This document shows, piece after piece, positions 52,205 through 61,868 of a stretch of DNA of 64,000 nucleotides. The stretch spans positions 1 to 64,000 of the forward strand of contig NZ_JAHWGP010000037.1 of the NCBI RefSeq assembly GCF_020873915.1, written 5' to 3'. The notes below the pieces were generated by a model. That model searched no databases, was not told the origin of the DNA, and worked only from the letters and a program-made list of their open reading frames with translations. Both the position numbers and the translations under genes were made by a program. This DNA is from Streptomyces sp. DH5. Its GTDB lineage: Bacteria > Actinomycetota > Actinomycetes > Streptomycetales > Streptomycetaceae. Each line of letters begins with the position of its first letter. The stretch's first letter is position 1.

Positions 52205-53620
52205 TCAGCCGCTGCGACGTACCCGGGCGGCCTTGCGGGCCTCGGCCAGCTTGCGGGCTTCGCCGGCCTTGCGGGAGGTGCCGCCGGCGGCGCGGGGGGT
52301 GCCCTTGCTCGTTCCGAGGCCGCGGAAGGGGGCGTTGGTGTTCTTGGGCCCGGGGACGGCGGGCCCACGGTCGAGGGGCACTCCGGAGGGAGCCCTGGCG
52401 CCGGTGATCCGGCTCAGCTCGGCCTCGCCCGAGCGCACCTTGGTGACGGTCGGCTCGATACCGGCCGCGGCCAGCATCCGGCTCGTCTCGCGACGCCGGT
52501 CCGACGGGACGAGCGTGACCACGCGGCCGGACTCGCCGGCGCGGGCCGTGCGGCCCGCTCGGTGCACGTAGTCCTTGGGTTCGGTGGGCGGGTCGACGTT
52601 GACCACGAGATCGAGGTCGTCGATGTGCAGGCCACGGGCGGCGACGTTGGTCGCCACGAGTGCGGTGACCTGGCCGTTCTTGAACTGCGCCAGGGTCCGT
52701 GTGCGCTGCGGCTGGGACTTGCCGCTGTGCAGGGCCGCGGCGTGCACCCCGCCGGCCCGCAGATGCCGGGTGAGCTGGTCGACGGCGTGCTTGGTGTCGA
52801 GGAACAGCAGGACGCGCCCGTCACGGGCGGCGATCTCCGTGGTGACGGCGTAGCGGTCGGGGCCGTGGACGACCAGGACGTGGTGCTCCATCGTGGAGAC
52901 CGTGCCCGCGGCCTCCTCGACCGAGTGGACGACGGGGTCGTGGAGGTAGCGGTGGACCAACTCGTCGACGTCGCGGTCAAGGGTGGCCGAGAACAGCATC
53001 CGCTGGCCGTCGGGGGCCACCCGGTCGAGGACCTCGACGACCTGCGGCAGGAAACCCAGGTCGCACATCTGGTCGGCCTCGTCCAGCACGGTGATCCTCA
53101 CCCGGCCCAGACGGCAGGCGTTGCGCTCGATCAGGTCGTGCAGGCGTCCGGGGGTGGCGACGACCACCTCGGCTCCCTGGCGCAGCGCGGCGACCTGCCG
53201 GCCCATCGACATGCCGCCGACGACCGTGGCCATCCGCAGCCGCAGGGCCTCGGCGTGGGGCGTCAGCGCCTCGGTGACCTGCTGGGCCAGTTCCCGTGTG
53301 GGCACGAGGACCAGGGCGAGGGGCTGTTTCGGTTCGGCGCGCCGCCCGGCCGTGCGGGTCAGCAGCGGCAGGCCGAAGGCGAGCGTCTTCCCCGATCCGG
53401 TGCGCCCGCGCCCCAGGACGTCGCGCCCCTCGAGGGCATCGGGCAGTGTGGCGGCCTGGATCGGGAAGGGCTCTCGGACCCCGAGTCCGCCCAGTGTCCG
53501 CAGGACCTCCACGGGCAGTCGCAGGTCCGCGAAGGAGACGGCCGGGGGCCGCGCCGCGGTCGCGGCTCCGGGCTCGGCGGGAGCGCCGTGAGTGGTTCCG
53601 GAGTCGTCGGGGTGCTTCAT
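52205..53620 (-). CDS. DEAD-box ATP-dependent RNA helicase
   Basis: A 471-residue helicase. Q-motif region PFPIQAATLPDALEGRD (about 48-64), Walker A GRGRTGSGKT, PTRELAQQV (Ia), TPGRLHDLI (Ib), VLDEADQM (II), FSATL (III) in lobe 1; VATNVAARGLHIDDLDLVVN (V) and HRAGRTARAG (VI) in lobe 2. The C-terminal tail of about 80 residues is rich in Lys/Arg/Ala, typical of RNA-binding extensions in Streptomyces helicases. GGAAGG is 8 bases before the ATG. It probably unwinds mRNA or rRNA structure, for example in cold or during ribosome assembly. It diverges from the small gene at 53817. Confidence 0.92.
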   Translation of the reverse strand: MKHPDDSGTTHGAPAEPGAATAARPPAVSFADLRLPVEVLRTLGGLGVREPFPIQAATLPDALEGRDVLGRGRTGSGKTLAFGLPLLTRTAGRRAEPKQPLALVLVPTRELAQQVTEALTPHAEALRLRMATVVGGMSMGRQVAALRQGAEVVVATPGRLHDLIERNACRLGRVRITVLDEADQMCDLGFLPQVVEVLDRVAPDGQRMLFSATLDRDVDELVHRYLHDPVVHSVEEAAGTVSTMEHHVLVVHGPDRYAVTTEIAARDGRVLLFLDTKHAVDQLTRHLRAGGVHAAALHSGKSQPQRTRTLAQFKNGQVTALVATNVAARGLHIDDLDLVVNVDPPTEPKDYVHRAGRTARAGESGRVVTLVPSDRRRETSRMLAAAGIEPTVTKVRSGEAELSRITGARAPSGVPLDRGPAVPGPKNTNAPFRGLGTSKGTPRAAGGTSRKAGEARKLAEARKAARVRRSG

Positions 53621-53816
53621 GGACTGCCTTCCGCAGGAGTACGTACCGAGGAAGGCCCGGCAGGGTTGAACAGCCCCCACCCAGACGGAACCGGACCGCA
53701 CCATCGCCCACCGCGACGACCACGCAAACGCATGACGATAACACGGAGGCCGCCGTCGCCGCTCGGAGTGGGACCCGTCGGTTCGGGTACCACGGACGAC
53801 CGGGAGGTGGAATCTC

Positions 53817-54125
53817 ATGGCACGGGTGACACGGTACGCGGTGGCCGCGACCGGACAGTGGACGGATGAGGAGGAGGGCCGCCGCAGGCTGCCGGCGGGC
53901 GAGGTGCACGCCTGGCAGCCGGGCCTGAACCAGACCGTGTGCGGCTTGTCCCTGAGCCGCTCGCAACTGGTCCGCTTCCCCCACGTGGTCTGGCAGGACG
54001 TCCTTCCCGAATCCGGCGGCGCCGCGGACCGCGTCCAGCGGCTGTGCCGTCGCTGCGCGTCCGTCGCGGGACGCCGCGGCGGCGACGCCCGCCCACGGTG
54101 GCACCGCACGAACCCACGTCCGTGA
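53817..54125 (+). CDS. Small conserved hypothetical protein
   Basis: A 102-residue soluble protein with GGGAGGTGG in front of its ATG and good Streptomyces codon usage. It contains WQPGLNQTVCGLSLSRSQLVRF and, near the end, QRLCRRCASVAGRR with a C-x-x-C pair. Together with the earlier Cys this might bind a metal ion. I cannot assign a named family. It precedes the DUF6328 gene by about 60 bases and may be co-transcribed with it. Confidence 0.7.
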   Translation: MARVTRYAVAATGQWTDEEEGRRRLPAGEVHAWQPGLNQTVCGLSLSRSQLVRFPHVVWQDVLPESGGAADRVQRLCRRCASVAGRRGGDARPRWHRTNPRP

Positions 54126-54183
54126 CCTGCATGGAAGTGGCCCTCACGGGGCAAGCGGTCTGCCTGGGAATGGGGAGGATGCC

Positions 54184-54756
54184 ATGACGATGACGGAGCA
54201 GCCGGTGGGCACGGCGGGGGAAGACACCGCCTGTTGCGCGCATGATCGCGAGCACGCGCCGGGACACGGTGGAGAACCGCCCGAGTCGGCGCGCGAGCGG
54301 GTCAACCGGCGCTGGAACGAGATCCTCCAGGAGACGCGGGTCACTCAGACGGGCGTGCAGATCCTCTTCGGCTTCCTGCTCAGCGTGGCCTTCACCCCGT
54401 TGTTCCGGGAGTTGGAGACGTTCGACCGGGTCGTCTACGTCATCACCGTGGTGCTCGGTGCGTCGGCCACGGGGTCTCTCATCGCCCCGGTCTCCATCCA
54501 CCGCTTCCTGTCCGGCCAGCGCATGAAGGACGAGGTGGTGGAGGCCGCCGGACGTCTGATGGTGTGCGGCATGGTCCTCCTGGCGCTGACCATCGGCTGC
54601 ACGCTCCTGCTGATCCTGCGCGTGGTGATCCCCGGCGTCCTCGCCGAGATACTCGTCGGCGCGGTCATGCTGTGGTTCGGCCTGTGCTGGTACGTACTGC
54701 CGCTGCGCCTTCGGCGCCGCGCCGCCCGTCGCGGCGCCGCCGCCCGGCGTTCCTGA
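54184..54756 (+). CDS. DUF6328 membrane protein
   Basis: A 190-residue integral membrane protein. A polar N-terminus with a Cys pair (DTACCAHD) and ESARERVNRRWNEILQETRVTQTG leads to four helices (GVQILFGFLLSVAFTPLF; VVYVITVVLGASATGSLIAPV; VCGMVLLALTIGCTLLLILR; ILVGAVMLWFGLCWYVLPL) and a basic tail. The RWNEILQETRVTQTGVQILFGFLL segment is the hallmark of this actinobacterial family, whose role is unknown. Confidence 0.85.
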   Translation: MTMTEQPVGTAGEDTACCAHDREHAPGHGGEPPESARERVNRRWNEILQETRVTQTGVQILFGFLLSVAFTPLFRELETFDRVVYVITVVLGASATGSLIAPVSIHRFLSGQRMKDEVVEAAGRLMVCGMVLLALTIGCTLLLILRVVIPGVLAEILVGAVMLWFGLCWYVLPLRLRRRAARRGAAARRS

Positions 54757-54991
54757 GTGCCCTGCGCCGCTTGAGCCGGTGGACGGCGGCCGTGGTCGTG
54801 TGCTCGAACGACCGGACCGGAGCGGTGCTCCCGCGGTGGCCGTGGTGGTGACGGAGGGGCGGCCGGCGGTCAGCGCCAGCGGGTGCCCGGGACCACCGGC
54901 CCGGTCCGGGGGCCGGGCGGCCCCTGCCCGCGGCCGGTGTGCCCCGGCAGCCTGGTTCCGCTGCCGGAACCGTTCACGAGGAGTGGGGCAC

Positions 54992-55321
54992 ATGACGTCC
55001 GAGGGCATCCGCGCGGGGGAACTCGCCCCCGCCGTACGGGTACGGGCGGACGGCGCGGTCGACGAGGCGTCACTCGCCCACGTGCGGGAGCAGGTCGGCG
55101 CGGTGCTGGGCCGGCCGGGACTCCCGCCCGTCAGTGGCGAGGTCCGCGTCACCAGGGCCGGGACCACCCAGCTCGCGCGCCCGTGGTTCGCCGGGGCCGA
55201 GATCCAGGTGGGCGACGACCTCGTCGTCGTGCACGCCCGTGAGGCGAGCGCCCTGGCCCTCGCCGACCGGCTGCGGGACCGGCTGCGCAGCCGTACGGAC
55301 CGTGCGGCGCGCACCCGCTGA
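54992..55321 (+). CDS. HPF/RaiA-like single-domain protein
   Basis: A 109-residue protein with GAGGAG before its ATG. The pattern is that of a ribosome-hibernation (HPF/RaiA, sigma-54 modulation) domain: a first strand-helix unit (PAVRVRADGAVDEASLAHVREQV), then EVRVTRAGTTQLARPWFAGAEI and QVGDDLVVVHAREASALALADRLRDRL, matching the strand and helix order of the family. If right it would bind the small ribosomal subunit during stress; similarity is moderate and the usual C-terminal dimerisation domain is absent. It lies in a group of stress-type genes. Confidence 0.6.
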   Translation: MTSEGIRAGELAPAVRVRADGAVDEASLAHVREQVGAVLGRPGLPPVSGEVRVTRAGTTQLARPWFAGAEIQVGDDLVVVHAREASALALADRLRDRLRSRTDRAARTR

Positions 55322-55525
55322 AGGGCGGGTGGTCCGCGGCACCGGCCGGGCGCGGTTCATGGTGGTCGTCCCCCGGACAGCCGGACGCACCCGTCCGGTC
55401 ACAAGCGGTTCGTCGCGGCACCGCGCACGGCCCGTTTACGACACTTGGTGACAAGCGGGGACGGGCCGCTTCACGGTGCGCTGTGATGACCCGGAACCAC
55501 TGGCAGCGGGGCGGCTGGGGCGGAC

Positions 55526-57478
55526 ATGGACGACAGGACCGGCGGTACGGCCACGCGTGCGGACGCGGCACCCGGACCGGGCACGGGGGCGGTCGCCCCG
55601 CGGACCGGCGAGCCGGGCGCCGCCGAGGAGCGGTTCCGCGGATTACTGGAAGCGGCGCCGGACGCCATGGTCATCGTGGACGGCACCGGAACCATCCGAC
55701 TCGTCAACGCCCAGACGGAGGCCCTGTTCGGCTACCGGCGCGAGGAACTCCTCGGCCAGTCCGTCGAACTGCTCGTCCCCCACCGCCTGCGCGGCCAACA
55801 CACGCTGCACCGCGACGCGTACGCCGCCAACCGGCAGGTACGCCCGATGGGCGCCGGCGTCGACCTCCACGGGTTGCGCCGCGACGGCAGTGAGTTCCCC
55901 GTCGAGATCAGTCTCAGCCCGCTGGAGACCGCCGACGGGACGCTGGTCTCCGCGGCCGTCCGCGACGTGAGCGAGCGCAGGGCCGCCGAGGAACGCATCA
56001 GCGAACTGGCCGCCCTGGTGGAGTCCTCCCAGGACGCGATCCTCGCCAAGACGCTCGACGGGTACATCACCTACTGGAACACCGCCGCGCAGCGGCTGTA
56101 CGGCTACACCGCCGCCGAGGTGGTGGGCCGCCACATCTCGCTGCTCGCCCCGCGCGACCACCAGGAGGAGATCGCCGCTCTCCTGGGCCGTCTGCGGCTC
56201 GGCGAGAAGGTCGAACACTTCGAGACGCTGCGCGTCACCAGGGCCGGGAAGCTGCTCGACGTCGACGTCACCATGTGGCCGAGGCGGTCGCCGGACGGCA
56301 CGGTCATAGGCGCGTGCGCCATCGTGCGCGACATCAGCGACCGGAAACGGGCCGAGGCGGAGCTGAAGGCCCTGTACGAGCAGCAGCGCCACGTCGCTCT
56401 CACCCTGCAGCGGAGTCTGATGGGCACGCCGCCCGCCGTGCCGGGTCTGGTCACCGCCAGCCGCTACCGTCCCGCCACCCAGGGGGCCGGCGTGGGGGGC
56501 GACTGGTTCGACCTGATACCGCTCGGTGCGGGCCGGGTCGGCGTACTGATCGGCGACGTGATGGGCCGTGGCCTGGAGGCGGCCGCCGTGATGGGACAAC
56601 TGCGCTCGGCGGCGCACGCGTTGGCCAAGACGGGGATGCAGCCACGACGGTTGATGCAGGCCCTGGACGCGTGCGTGGCGGATCTGGACGTGCCCGACCA
56701 ACTGGTCACCTGCTGTTACCTGGTGGTCGCCGCCGACGAGGCGGAGGTGACGCTGTGCTCCGCCGGTCACCTGCCGGTCCTGGTCGCCGTGCCCGGTGCG
56801 GGGGCACAGCCGCTGACCGCACCCGTGAACGCGCCGCTCGGGGTGGGCGGCATCCTGTACGAGCAGGCCTCGGCGGCGGTGCCGCCGGGCGCGACCCTGG
56901 TGCTCTACACCGACGGTCTGATCGAGACGCCCGGCTGCGACATCGAGGACAGCCTCGCCGCCCTCACCACCACTTGCGGCGCCCTGTTCACCGCCGGGCC
57001 GCCCGCACTGGACGTCGTGGCCGACCGCATCCTGTCCACCCTGCGGCCGGACGCCGAGGGACACGACGACGACGTCACGCTCCTGCTGGCACAGCTGCCC
57101 GCCGCGCCCCTGGCGTCCGCCACGACCACACTGCCCACCCGTGCCGAATCGGTGCCCGAGGGCCGTGCGTTCCTCAGCAAGTCCCTGGCCGCCTGGGGCT
57201 GTCACGACAAGGCCCACGACGCGCGCCTCCTGGTGTCCGAACTCCTGACCAACGCCGTGCGGCACGCACAGGGACCGGTCACCCTGCACGCGTGCCGCAC
57301 GGCCGCCGAACTCACCGTCGAGGTGGGTGACGGCAGCCCGCTGCTCCCCGAACCCCGGCGTGCCGACGAGGACGAGGAGTCCGGCCGCGGACTCAATCTC
57401 GTCCGCGTGATCGCCGACAGTTGGGGCGTGCGCCCCACCGACGAGGGGAAGACCACGTGGTTCACGCTGCGGTTGTGA
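55526..57478 (+). CDS. PAS-PAS-PP2C phosphatase with C-terminal HATPase domain
   Basis: A 650-residue cytoplasmic signalling protein. Two PAS sensor domains (about 35-155, LVNAQTEALFGYRREEL; about 160-285, YWNTAAQRLYGYTAAEV), a coiled-coil linker (RKRAEAELKALYEQQRHV), an SpoIIE/RsbU-type PP2C domain (about 290-530; GVGGDWFDL near 322, GDVMGRGLEAA, YTDGLIETP, HDDDVTLLL) and an RsbW-like histidine-kinase ATPase (about 545-650; ELLTNAVRHA near 571, VEVGDGS, GRGLNLV). Such proteins act in sigma-factor partner switching by dephosphorylating anti-anti-sigma factors and phosphorylating or binding others. Monocistronic, with a 200-bp leader region. Confidence 0.92.
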   Translation: MDDRTGGTATRADAAPGPGTGAVAPRTGEPGAAEERFRGLLEAAPDAMVIVDGTGTIRLVNAQTEALFGYRREELLGQSVELLVPHRLRGQHTLHRDAYAANRQVRPMGAGVDLHGLRRDGSEFPVEISLSPLETADGTLVSAAVRDVSERRAAEERISELAALVESSQDAILAKTLDGYITYWNTAAQRLYGYTAAEVVGRHISLLAPRDHQEEIAALLGRLRLGEKVEHFETLRVTRAGKLLDVDVTMWPRRSPDGTVIGACAIVRDISDRKRAEAELKALYEQQRHVALTLQRSLMGTPPAVPGLVTASRYRPATQGAGVGGDWFDLIPLGAGRVGVLIGDVMGRGLEAAAVMGQLRSAAHALAKTGMQPRRLMQALDACVADLDVPDQLVTCCYLVVAADEAEVTLCSAGHLPVLVAVPGAGAQPLTAPVNAPLGVGGILYEQASAAVPPGATLVLYTDGLIETPGCDIEDSLAALTTTCGALFTAGPPALDVVADRILSTLRPDAEGHDDDVTLLLAQLPAAPLASATTTLPTRAESVPEGRAFLSKSLAAWGCHDKAHDARLLVSELLTNAVRHAQGPVTLHACRTAAELTVEVGDGSPLLPEPRRADEDEESGRGLNLVRVIADSWGVRPTDEGKTTWFTLRL

Positions 57479-57906
57479 CCGTCCGCGTCCCGGGGACGCC
57501 CGAACGGCGGATGCCCGGCGGCGGACGCGCCGGCGCCCCGGCCGCTGCCGCCGCGGGCCTGCGCCGGGACGGCAGACGGAACACTGGGGGCCGCTGCGGG
57601 TGGTCGTGGACTGTCATGGTGCTCGTTCCCTTCGGGAGAGCTGCGCCCGGTCCCTTCCGTTCTCGTCGCACTTTCGACCTCCCGCTCCCCCGGCCTCCAC
57701 CGGAGAGGCCGACAGGCCCGGCTGTCCGTCCGAACGCCCCCTGTGCGCAACGCCGTTCGGACATCGGTCACACGGCCGGGCCCAACGGCCCGCGGGCGGG
57801 GCCGTACGGCCCGTGGTGCGCCGCGACGCCCGGGCCCACCCTGTGAGCGTGAAGTCCGTGCCGCCGTACGCCGGATGCGGCGGCGGGAGTGAAAGGAGCC
57901 CGCTCG
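57479..57906. other. 430-bp intergenic region
   Basis: Between the phosphatase and the cNMP-binding gene. A minus-strand frame of 51 codons (57462-57617, MTVHDHPQRPPVFRLPSRRR at its start) has a possible GAAGGGA site but overlaps the phosphatase end and shows no family motif; I do not call it. The stretch around 57770-57840 (GGCCCAACGGCCCGCGGGCGG) is rich in inverted GGCC words. The promoter of the next gene must lie here. Confidence 0.4.
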
Positions 57907-58365
57907 ATGCCCTCCCTCACCAGCCTCACCACCGCCCTGCCCGCCGAACACCGCGAGCGGCTCATGCGGTACGCCCGTGAGGTCTCCTTCGACGCGGGGA
58001 TCCGCCTGTTCGAGGAAGGCAGGCGCGCCGACCGGTTCTGGATCCTGCGGACCGGCACGGTCTGCCTCGACCTGCGTGTCCCGGGCCGCCGCGCCGCCGT
58101 GACCGAGTCGCTCGGCCACGGGGAGCTGGTCGGCTGGTCCTGGCACTGCCCGCCCCACCGGTGGCACCTGGGCGCCGAGACCACGAGCCCGGTGCGGGCC
58201 TGGGAGTTCGACGCGGAGCCGGTACGCGCGCTGTGCGCCGAGGACCCGGAGTTCGGGCGCGCTGTCGCCCTGTGGGTCGGGCAGGTGGTCGCGCACCGGT
58301 TGCGAGCCACGCGTGTCCGCCTGCTCGACCTCTACGCCCCCTACGGCAGCGGAAGCCCGCGATGA
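57907..58365 (+). CDS. Cyclic-nucleotide-binding-domain protein
   Basis: A 152-residue protein that is essentially one cNMP-binding beta-barrel (about 10-125; RLFEEGRRADRFWILRTGTVCLDL, LGHGELVGWSW) followed by a helix (FGRAVALWVGQVVAHRLRATRVRLLDLY) that corresponds to the CRP hinge helix. The CRP-type DNA-binding domain is missing. The phosphate-binding cassette is incomplete (no clear R-S/T-A pair), so ligand binding is uncertain. AAAGGAG precedes the ATG. Probably a small sensor in the stress region with USP and flavodoxin genes. Confidence 0.8.
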   Translation: MPSLTSLTTALPAEHRERLMRYAREVSFDAGIRLFEEGRRADRFWILRTGTVCLDLRVPGRRAAVTESLGHGELVGWSWHCPPHRWHLGAETTSPVRAWEFDAEPVRALCAEDPEFGRAVALWVGQVVAHRLRATRVRLLDLYAPYGSGSPR

Positions 58366-58413
58366 CCGTCGTCCGGCGCGGCGGCGCCGCCGTCCCGGGC
58401 GCCGCCGGGCGGT

Positions 58414-59313
58414 TCAGTCGTGGGGGACCACGGCCACGGGACAGTGGGCGTGGTGGAGGGCGGCGTGGGCGACGGGTCCCAGACGGGGCGCGAGTGCCCG
58501 GCGCTGCCGGCGCCGCCCGACGACCAGCAGGCCCGCCGTCCGCGCGGCGCCGACGACCGCCTTCGCCGGGCTCACCAGGCTGATGCCGTCGACCACCTCC
58601 ACCCCCTGGAACGCCTCACGCCAGGGACGCAGCGCCCGGTCCAGTTCCGCCTTCGCGCTCCGCCCGGTCTCCTCGGCGACATCGTGGTCCACGCCCCACG
58701 GCACGTAGGCGTTCACCGGCAGGCCCCGGCCGTGCACGGCCCGCAGGGGGACCCCGCGCGCGGCGGCCGTGGCGAACGCGAAGCCGAGCAGGTCGTCGCA
58801 CGGGCCGTGCAGCTTGAGCGCCACCACCACGTCGCCGCCCTCGTCCGGCGGGGCCGGCGGGGCGGCCACGTCCAGGAGGGCCCGGACCAGGACCACCGTC
58901 CGCTCGGCCCGGGCCGCGACGAACATGCTGACGTCTCCCAGGAAGAACCTCTCGACGGGGTCCGTCCGTTGCGAGCCGAGCACGGTCATCTCCGACTCCG
59001 CGGCGGCGTGCAGCAGTGCCTGCGGGGCTTCTTCCTCGACCAGGTCGCCGACGACGACGAGACCGGGATGGCGGGTACGGATCTCCGCGTGAGCGTTGCG
59101 CAGCATGCGCTTGGCCCAGTGGTCCTGGTCGGTGTCCGGGGGCCCCTCGGTGGGTTCCGGTCCGAGCACGGGCCACGCGTGCAGCAGGCGCAGCCCGAGG
59201 TCGCGGCGCTCGGCCTCGGCCGCGGCCCAGCGGGCGGCGGCGAGACTCTCGGGCGAGCCGTCGAGACCGACGGTGATCACTGGCTCCCGTCGGGGAGTAC
59301 GGGCCACGGCCAT
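58414..59313 (-). CDS. Universal stress protein, two USP domains
   Basis: A 299-residue tandem UspA protein from ATG 59313 (GTGAGGTGG in front). Domain 1 (about 10-150): VITVGLDGSPESLAAARWAAAEA, MTVLGSQRTDPVERFFLGDVS. Domain 2 (about 160-298): VVVALKLHGPCDDLLGFAFA, LLVVGRRRQRRALAPRLGPVAHAALHHA and CPVAVVPH. In place of the ATP motif G-2x-G-9x-G-S/T, domain 1 has GSQRTDPVERFFLGDVS and domain 2 GRRRQRRALAPRLGPVA, so at least part of the ATP site is retained. Expected role in dormancy or stress. Confidence 0.9.
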   Translation of the reverse strand: MAVARTPRREPVITVGLDGSPESLAAARWAAAEAERRDLGLRLLHAWPVLGPEPTEGPPDTDQDHWAKRMLRNAHAEIRTRHPGLVVVGDLVEEEAPQALLHAAAESEMTVLGSQRTDPVERFFLGDVSMFVAARAERTVVLVRALLDVAAPPAPPDEGGDVVVALKLHGPCDDLLGFAFATAAARGVPLRAVHGRGLPVNAYVPWGVDHDVAEETGRSAKAELDRALRPWREAFQGVEVVDGISLVSPAKAVVGAARTAGLLVVGRRRQRRALAPRLGPVAHAALHHAHCPVAVVPHD

Positions 59314-59477
59314 CCACCTCACTTCACGCACCGGCGCGGTCACGGAGTCACCGGCCGGCGGAGCGGCGACTCCCAGAACATCGTCGCCCTCGCTCCCGCC
59401 TTCCGCACGCAGGCCGCCCGCCCGCCGGTGCGGCGGCGCACCGGCCGCCAGGTCGCCTCGCCCGCGCCGGTGCGCCG

Positions 59478-59975
59478 TCAGTCGCGCGTCAGCTCGCGGG
59501 CGATGCCCGCGGCCCACTCCTCGATCCGGCCGAAGTCACGGAAGTCGCCGCCCTTTCCGCCCCGCAGGATCATGCGGGCGACCCAGCCCCTGGCGCCCTC
59601 GCGCAGGCATCCGCCGAAGGTGACGTGGTCCCTGGCGTCGAGCCGGGCCTCCGCCTTGCTCACCCAGGGCACGGGCGGGATGTCCCGCTCCGACGCGGAG
59701 GGGTCGAGCGGTCCGCTGCTGAACAGCCACAGGGGGCGGCCCGCCAGGTCCCCGCCGCGGCGGCGGACGAAGCGGCGTGCGTCCCGGTGCCAGTGACCGG
59801 CGTACAGTCCGCCGCCGACCACGACCGCGTCGTACGGCGCCGCGCTGCCGACGGATCCGGCGGCGCGCGCCTCGGCCGTGAGTCCCTCCCGGCGCAGCAC
59901 TCCGGCGACGGTCTCAGCGATCTCCGCCGTCGATCCGTTCGTCGTCCCGTAGGCGACCAGCACGTTCTTCGGCAT
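59478..59975 (-). CDS. Flavodoxin-domain protein (HemG-like)
   Basis: A 165-residue flavodoxin fold: [20 protein letters not shown] is the FMN phosphate loop, [23 protein letters not shown] the second signature, and [11 protein letters not shown] the third strand. The arrangement is that of flavodoxin-domain proteins related to protoporphyrinogen oxidase HemG, which in Streptomyces often accompany USP genes. It is transcribed away from the DUF4389 gene and 165 bases ahead of the USP gene on the same strand. Confidence 0.88.
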   Translation of the reverse strand: MPKNVLVAYGTTNGSTAEIAETVAGVLRREGLTAEARAAGSVGSAAPYDAVVVGGGLYAGHWHRDARRFVRRRGGDLAGRPLWLFSSGPLDPSASERDIPPVPWVSKAEARLDARDHVTFGGCLREGARGWVARMILRGGKGGDFRDFGRIEEWAAGIARELTRD

Positions 59976-60415
59976 GGCATCCGCCTCCTCTCACCGCCCC
60001 CGCAACCGGTGGGCGGCCACACGGCACGGCACCCGTCCGTTCGGCTCCAACCGCCGCCGGGACGGGCCGGACGGATGGTCCGAGACGCGCGCGGAGCGGC
60101 GGAACGCGACCGGCCCCCGGCCCCGTCCCACGGGGGGAGGACGGTGTCCGGGGGCCGGCGCGGAAACACTGTATCGGGGGGAGGGGTGCTCGGCACAGGG
60201 ACGACCGGCCCCTTGTCTGGCCCGCTCCGCCCATGCCCACGACCGGCGCATCACGGATACTGGGGGCAGGCATCGGCTCGGACCGTGACCGACGCGTCCC
60301 GGTGCGTCGCCGAACGGCCGGCCCGGGCCCCGCCCCGGTCGCGCCGACACACCGAACGACGACCACCCGCCGAGCCGCTCGTGATCGTCACCGGAGCCCG
60401 AAGGGACCGGTCCCC
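59976..60415. other. 440-bp divergent intergenic region
   Basis: Carries the promoters of the flavodoxin and DUF4389 genes. A short AT-rich pocket (GAAACACTGTATCGGGG near 60161) may be a promoter or regulator site. Frames on both strands are Arg/Pro-rich and look non-coding. Confidence 0.4.
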
Positions 60416-61102
60416 ATGAGCACGTACACCGAGCCCACCGCCATGCCGCCCCCCGCTGGGACGCCCCCGCCCCGTCCCGCGCTGCTGACCGCGGAGCTCG
60501 ACGCACCGCTGTCCCGCTGGCTGTGGCTGGTCAAGTGGCTGCTCGCCCTCCCCCACTACGTCGTCCTGCTCTTCCTGTGGGTGGCGTTCGCGGGGGTGAG
60601 CGTGGTGGCCTTCTTCGCGATCCTCGTCACCGGCCGCTACCCGCGGCCCCTGTTCGACTTCAACGCCGGTGTGCTGCGGTGGAACTGGCGTGTGGCCTAC
60701 TACGCGTACGGTGCGCTGGGCACCGACCGCTATCCGCCGTTCACGCTCGCCGACGTCCCCGGCTACCCGACGCGCTGGGAGCTGACGTACCCCGGTGAGC
60801 TGTCCCGCGGACTCGTCCTGGTGAAGTGGTGGCTCCTGGCCGTCCCGCACTACCTGATCCTGGCGTTCTTCCTCGGCGGAACCCGCCCGGCCTGGTTCGC
60901 GGGTGGCCTCATCGGGCTGCTGGCCCTGTTCGCCGGGATCGCCCTGGCGTTCACCGGGCGCTACCCCCGCGGCCTGTTCGACCTGGTGATCGGGCTGAAC
61001 CGCTGGGTGCTGCGGGTGGCCGCCTACGCGGCCCTGCTCACCGACGTGTACCCGCCCTTCCGGCTGGACCAGGGCGGCCGGGAACCGGAGGCGTCGCCCT
61101 GA
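60416..61102 (+). CDS. DUF4389 membrane protein
   Basis: A 228-residue membrane protein with two copies of a DUF4389 unit. Each has W-x-x-x-K-W-(W/L)-L-A-x-P-H-Y ([20 protein letters not shown] and [20 protein letters not shown]) followed by a second helix and the loop TGRYPRxLFDxxxGxxRW. Four main helices in total. A Pro-rich polar N-terminus precedes the first unit. Function of the family is unknown. Single gene. Confidence 0.87.
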   Translation: MSTYTEPTAMPPPAGTPPPRPALLTAELDAPLSRWLWLVKWLLALPHYVVLLFLWVAFAGVSVVAFFAILVTGRYPRPLFDFNAGVLRWNWRVAYYAYGALGTDRYPPFTLADVPGYPTRWELTYPGELSRGLVLVKWWLLAVPHYLILAFFLGGTRPAWFAGGLIGLLALFAGIALAFTGRYPRGLFDLVIGLNRWVLRVAAYAALLTDVYPPFRLDQGGREPEASP

Positions 61103-61181
61103 CCACGCCGTCGCTCCGGTCCCTGTCCCCCGGTGTGCCGCCGGACGCGGGGACTGGCGACCGCCGGGCCCCCGGTCCGTC

Positions 61182-61769
61182 TCACCGGCCGCGCAGGGCG
61201 GCGAGCGCGGCGTCCAGCGTGGCCGCGCGGGGACGGTTGTGGGGCAGCTTGCCGAGGAGCACGGCCATGCCGCAGGTGTCGGTGACGGCGGAGAAGACCA
61301 GGCCGGCCGCGATGCCCGCGGCGATCAGCTGGAAGGCCGGGTGCACGAGCAGACCGAGCGCGAGACCGAGGAGCACCACCGTTCCGGCGGTGAAGCGGAC
61401 CTGGCGTTCCATGCTCCAGCCGGCCCGGGTGTCGCAGACAGCGGGGCGCTGCAGGTCCCGGCCCTCGGACGCCCACGAGCCGGTGCCACCGGCGAGCGTG
61501 GCGGCGGGGACGCCCTCACCGGCGAGGAGCGAGCAGGCCTTCTCGGAGCGGGAGCCGGAAGCGCACACGACGAGCAGGTCACCGCGCTCGGCGGCGTGCC
61601 GGATCTCCGGCAGGGCCCGGCGGACGTGGTCCAACGGGATGTTCACGGCGCCGGGCAGGTGCCCGGAGGCGTACTCGCCGGGCGTGCGCACGTCGATGAC
61701 GGTGAACTCGTGGAGCCGGTCCCCGGCCTGGCCGGTGTCGAGGACGGTCGGGGCGAGCGGGCTGGTCAT
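61182..61769 (-). CDS. Rhodanese with C-terminal DUF2892 membrane domain
   Basis: A 195-residue fusion: rhodanese domain about 10-110 ([24 protein letters not shown], active-site loop [10 protein letters not shown] with catalytic Cys near 88) and a DUF2892/YgaP-like part about 115-195 with two helices ([45 protein letters not shown]). Members of this type transfer sulfane sulfur at the membrane. The ATG at 61769 diverges from the CstR-like gene, with a shared TACCCC/GGGGTA operator. Confidence 0.9.
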   Translation of the reverse strand: MTSPLAPTVLDTGQAGDRLHEFTVIDVRTPGEYASGHLPGAVNIPLDHVRRALPEIRHAAERGDLLVVCASGSRSEKACSLLAGEGVPAATLAGGTGSWASEGRDLQRPAVCDTRAGWSMERQVRFTAGTVVLLGLALGLLVHPAFQLIAAGIAAGLVFSAVTDTCGMAVLLGKLPHNRPRAATLDAALAALRGR

Positions 61770-61837
61770 GGCGGTGGTGTGATCCTTCGTGTTCGCGGGG
61801 TACCGACGTGTTCGCGGGGTACCGAATCGCCACTACA

Positions 61838-61853
61838 GTACCCCTAGGGGTAT
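61838..61853. promoter_or_regulatory. CstR/CsoR-type operator
   Basis: GTACCCCTAGGGGTAT: a 14-bp perfect palindrome core (TACCCCTAGGGGTA, 61839-61852) between the rhodanese-DUF2892 gene and the CstR-like gene. The form is typical of CsoR-family persulfide or copper sensors. Two further copies lie at 63788 and 63821. Confidence 0.8.
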
Positions 61854-61868
61854 TGTGGGGCATGCGGA

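Noticed and set aside
57462-57617. 51-codon minus-strand frame beginning MTVHDHPQRPP
   Set aside because: It overlaps the end of the phosphatase gene, is low-complexity and has a poorly spaced ribosome site.
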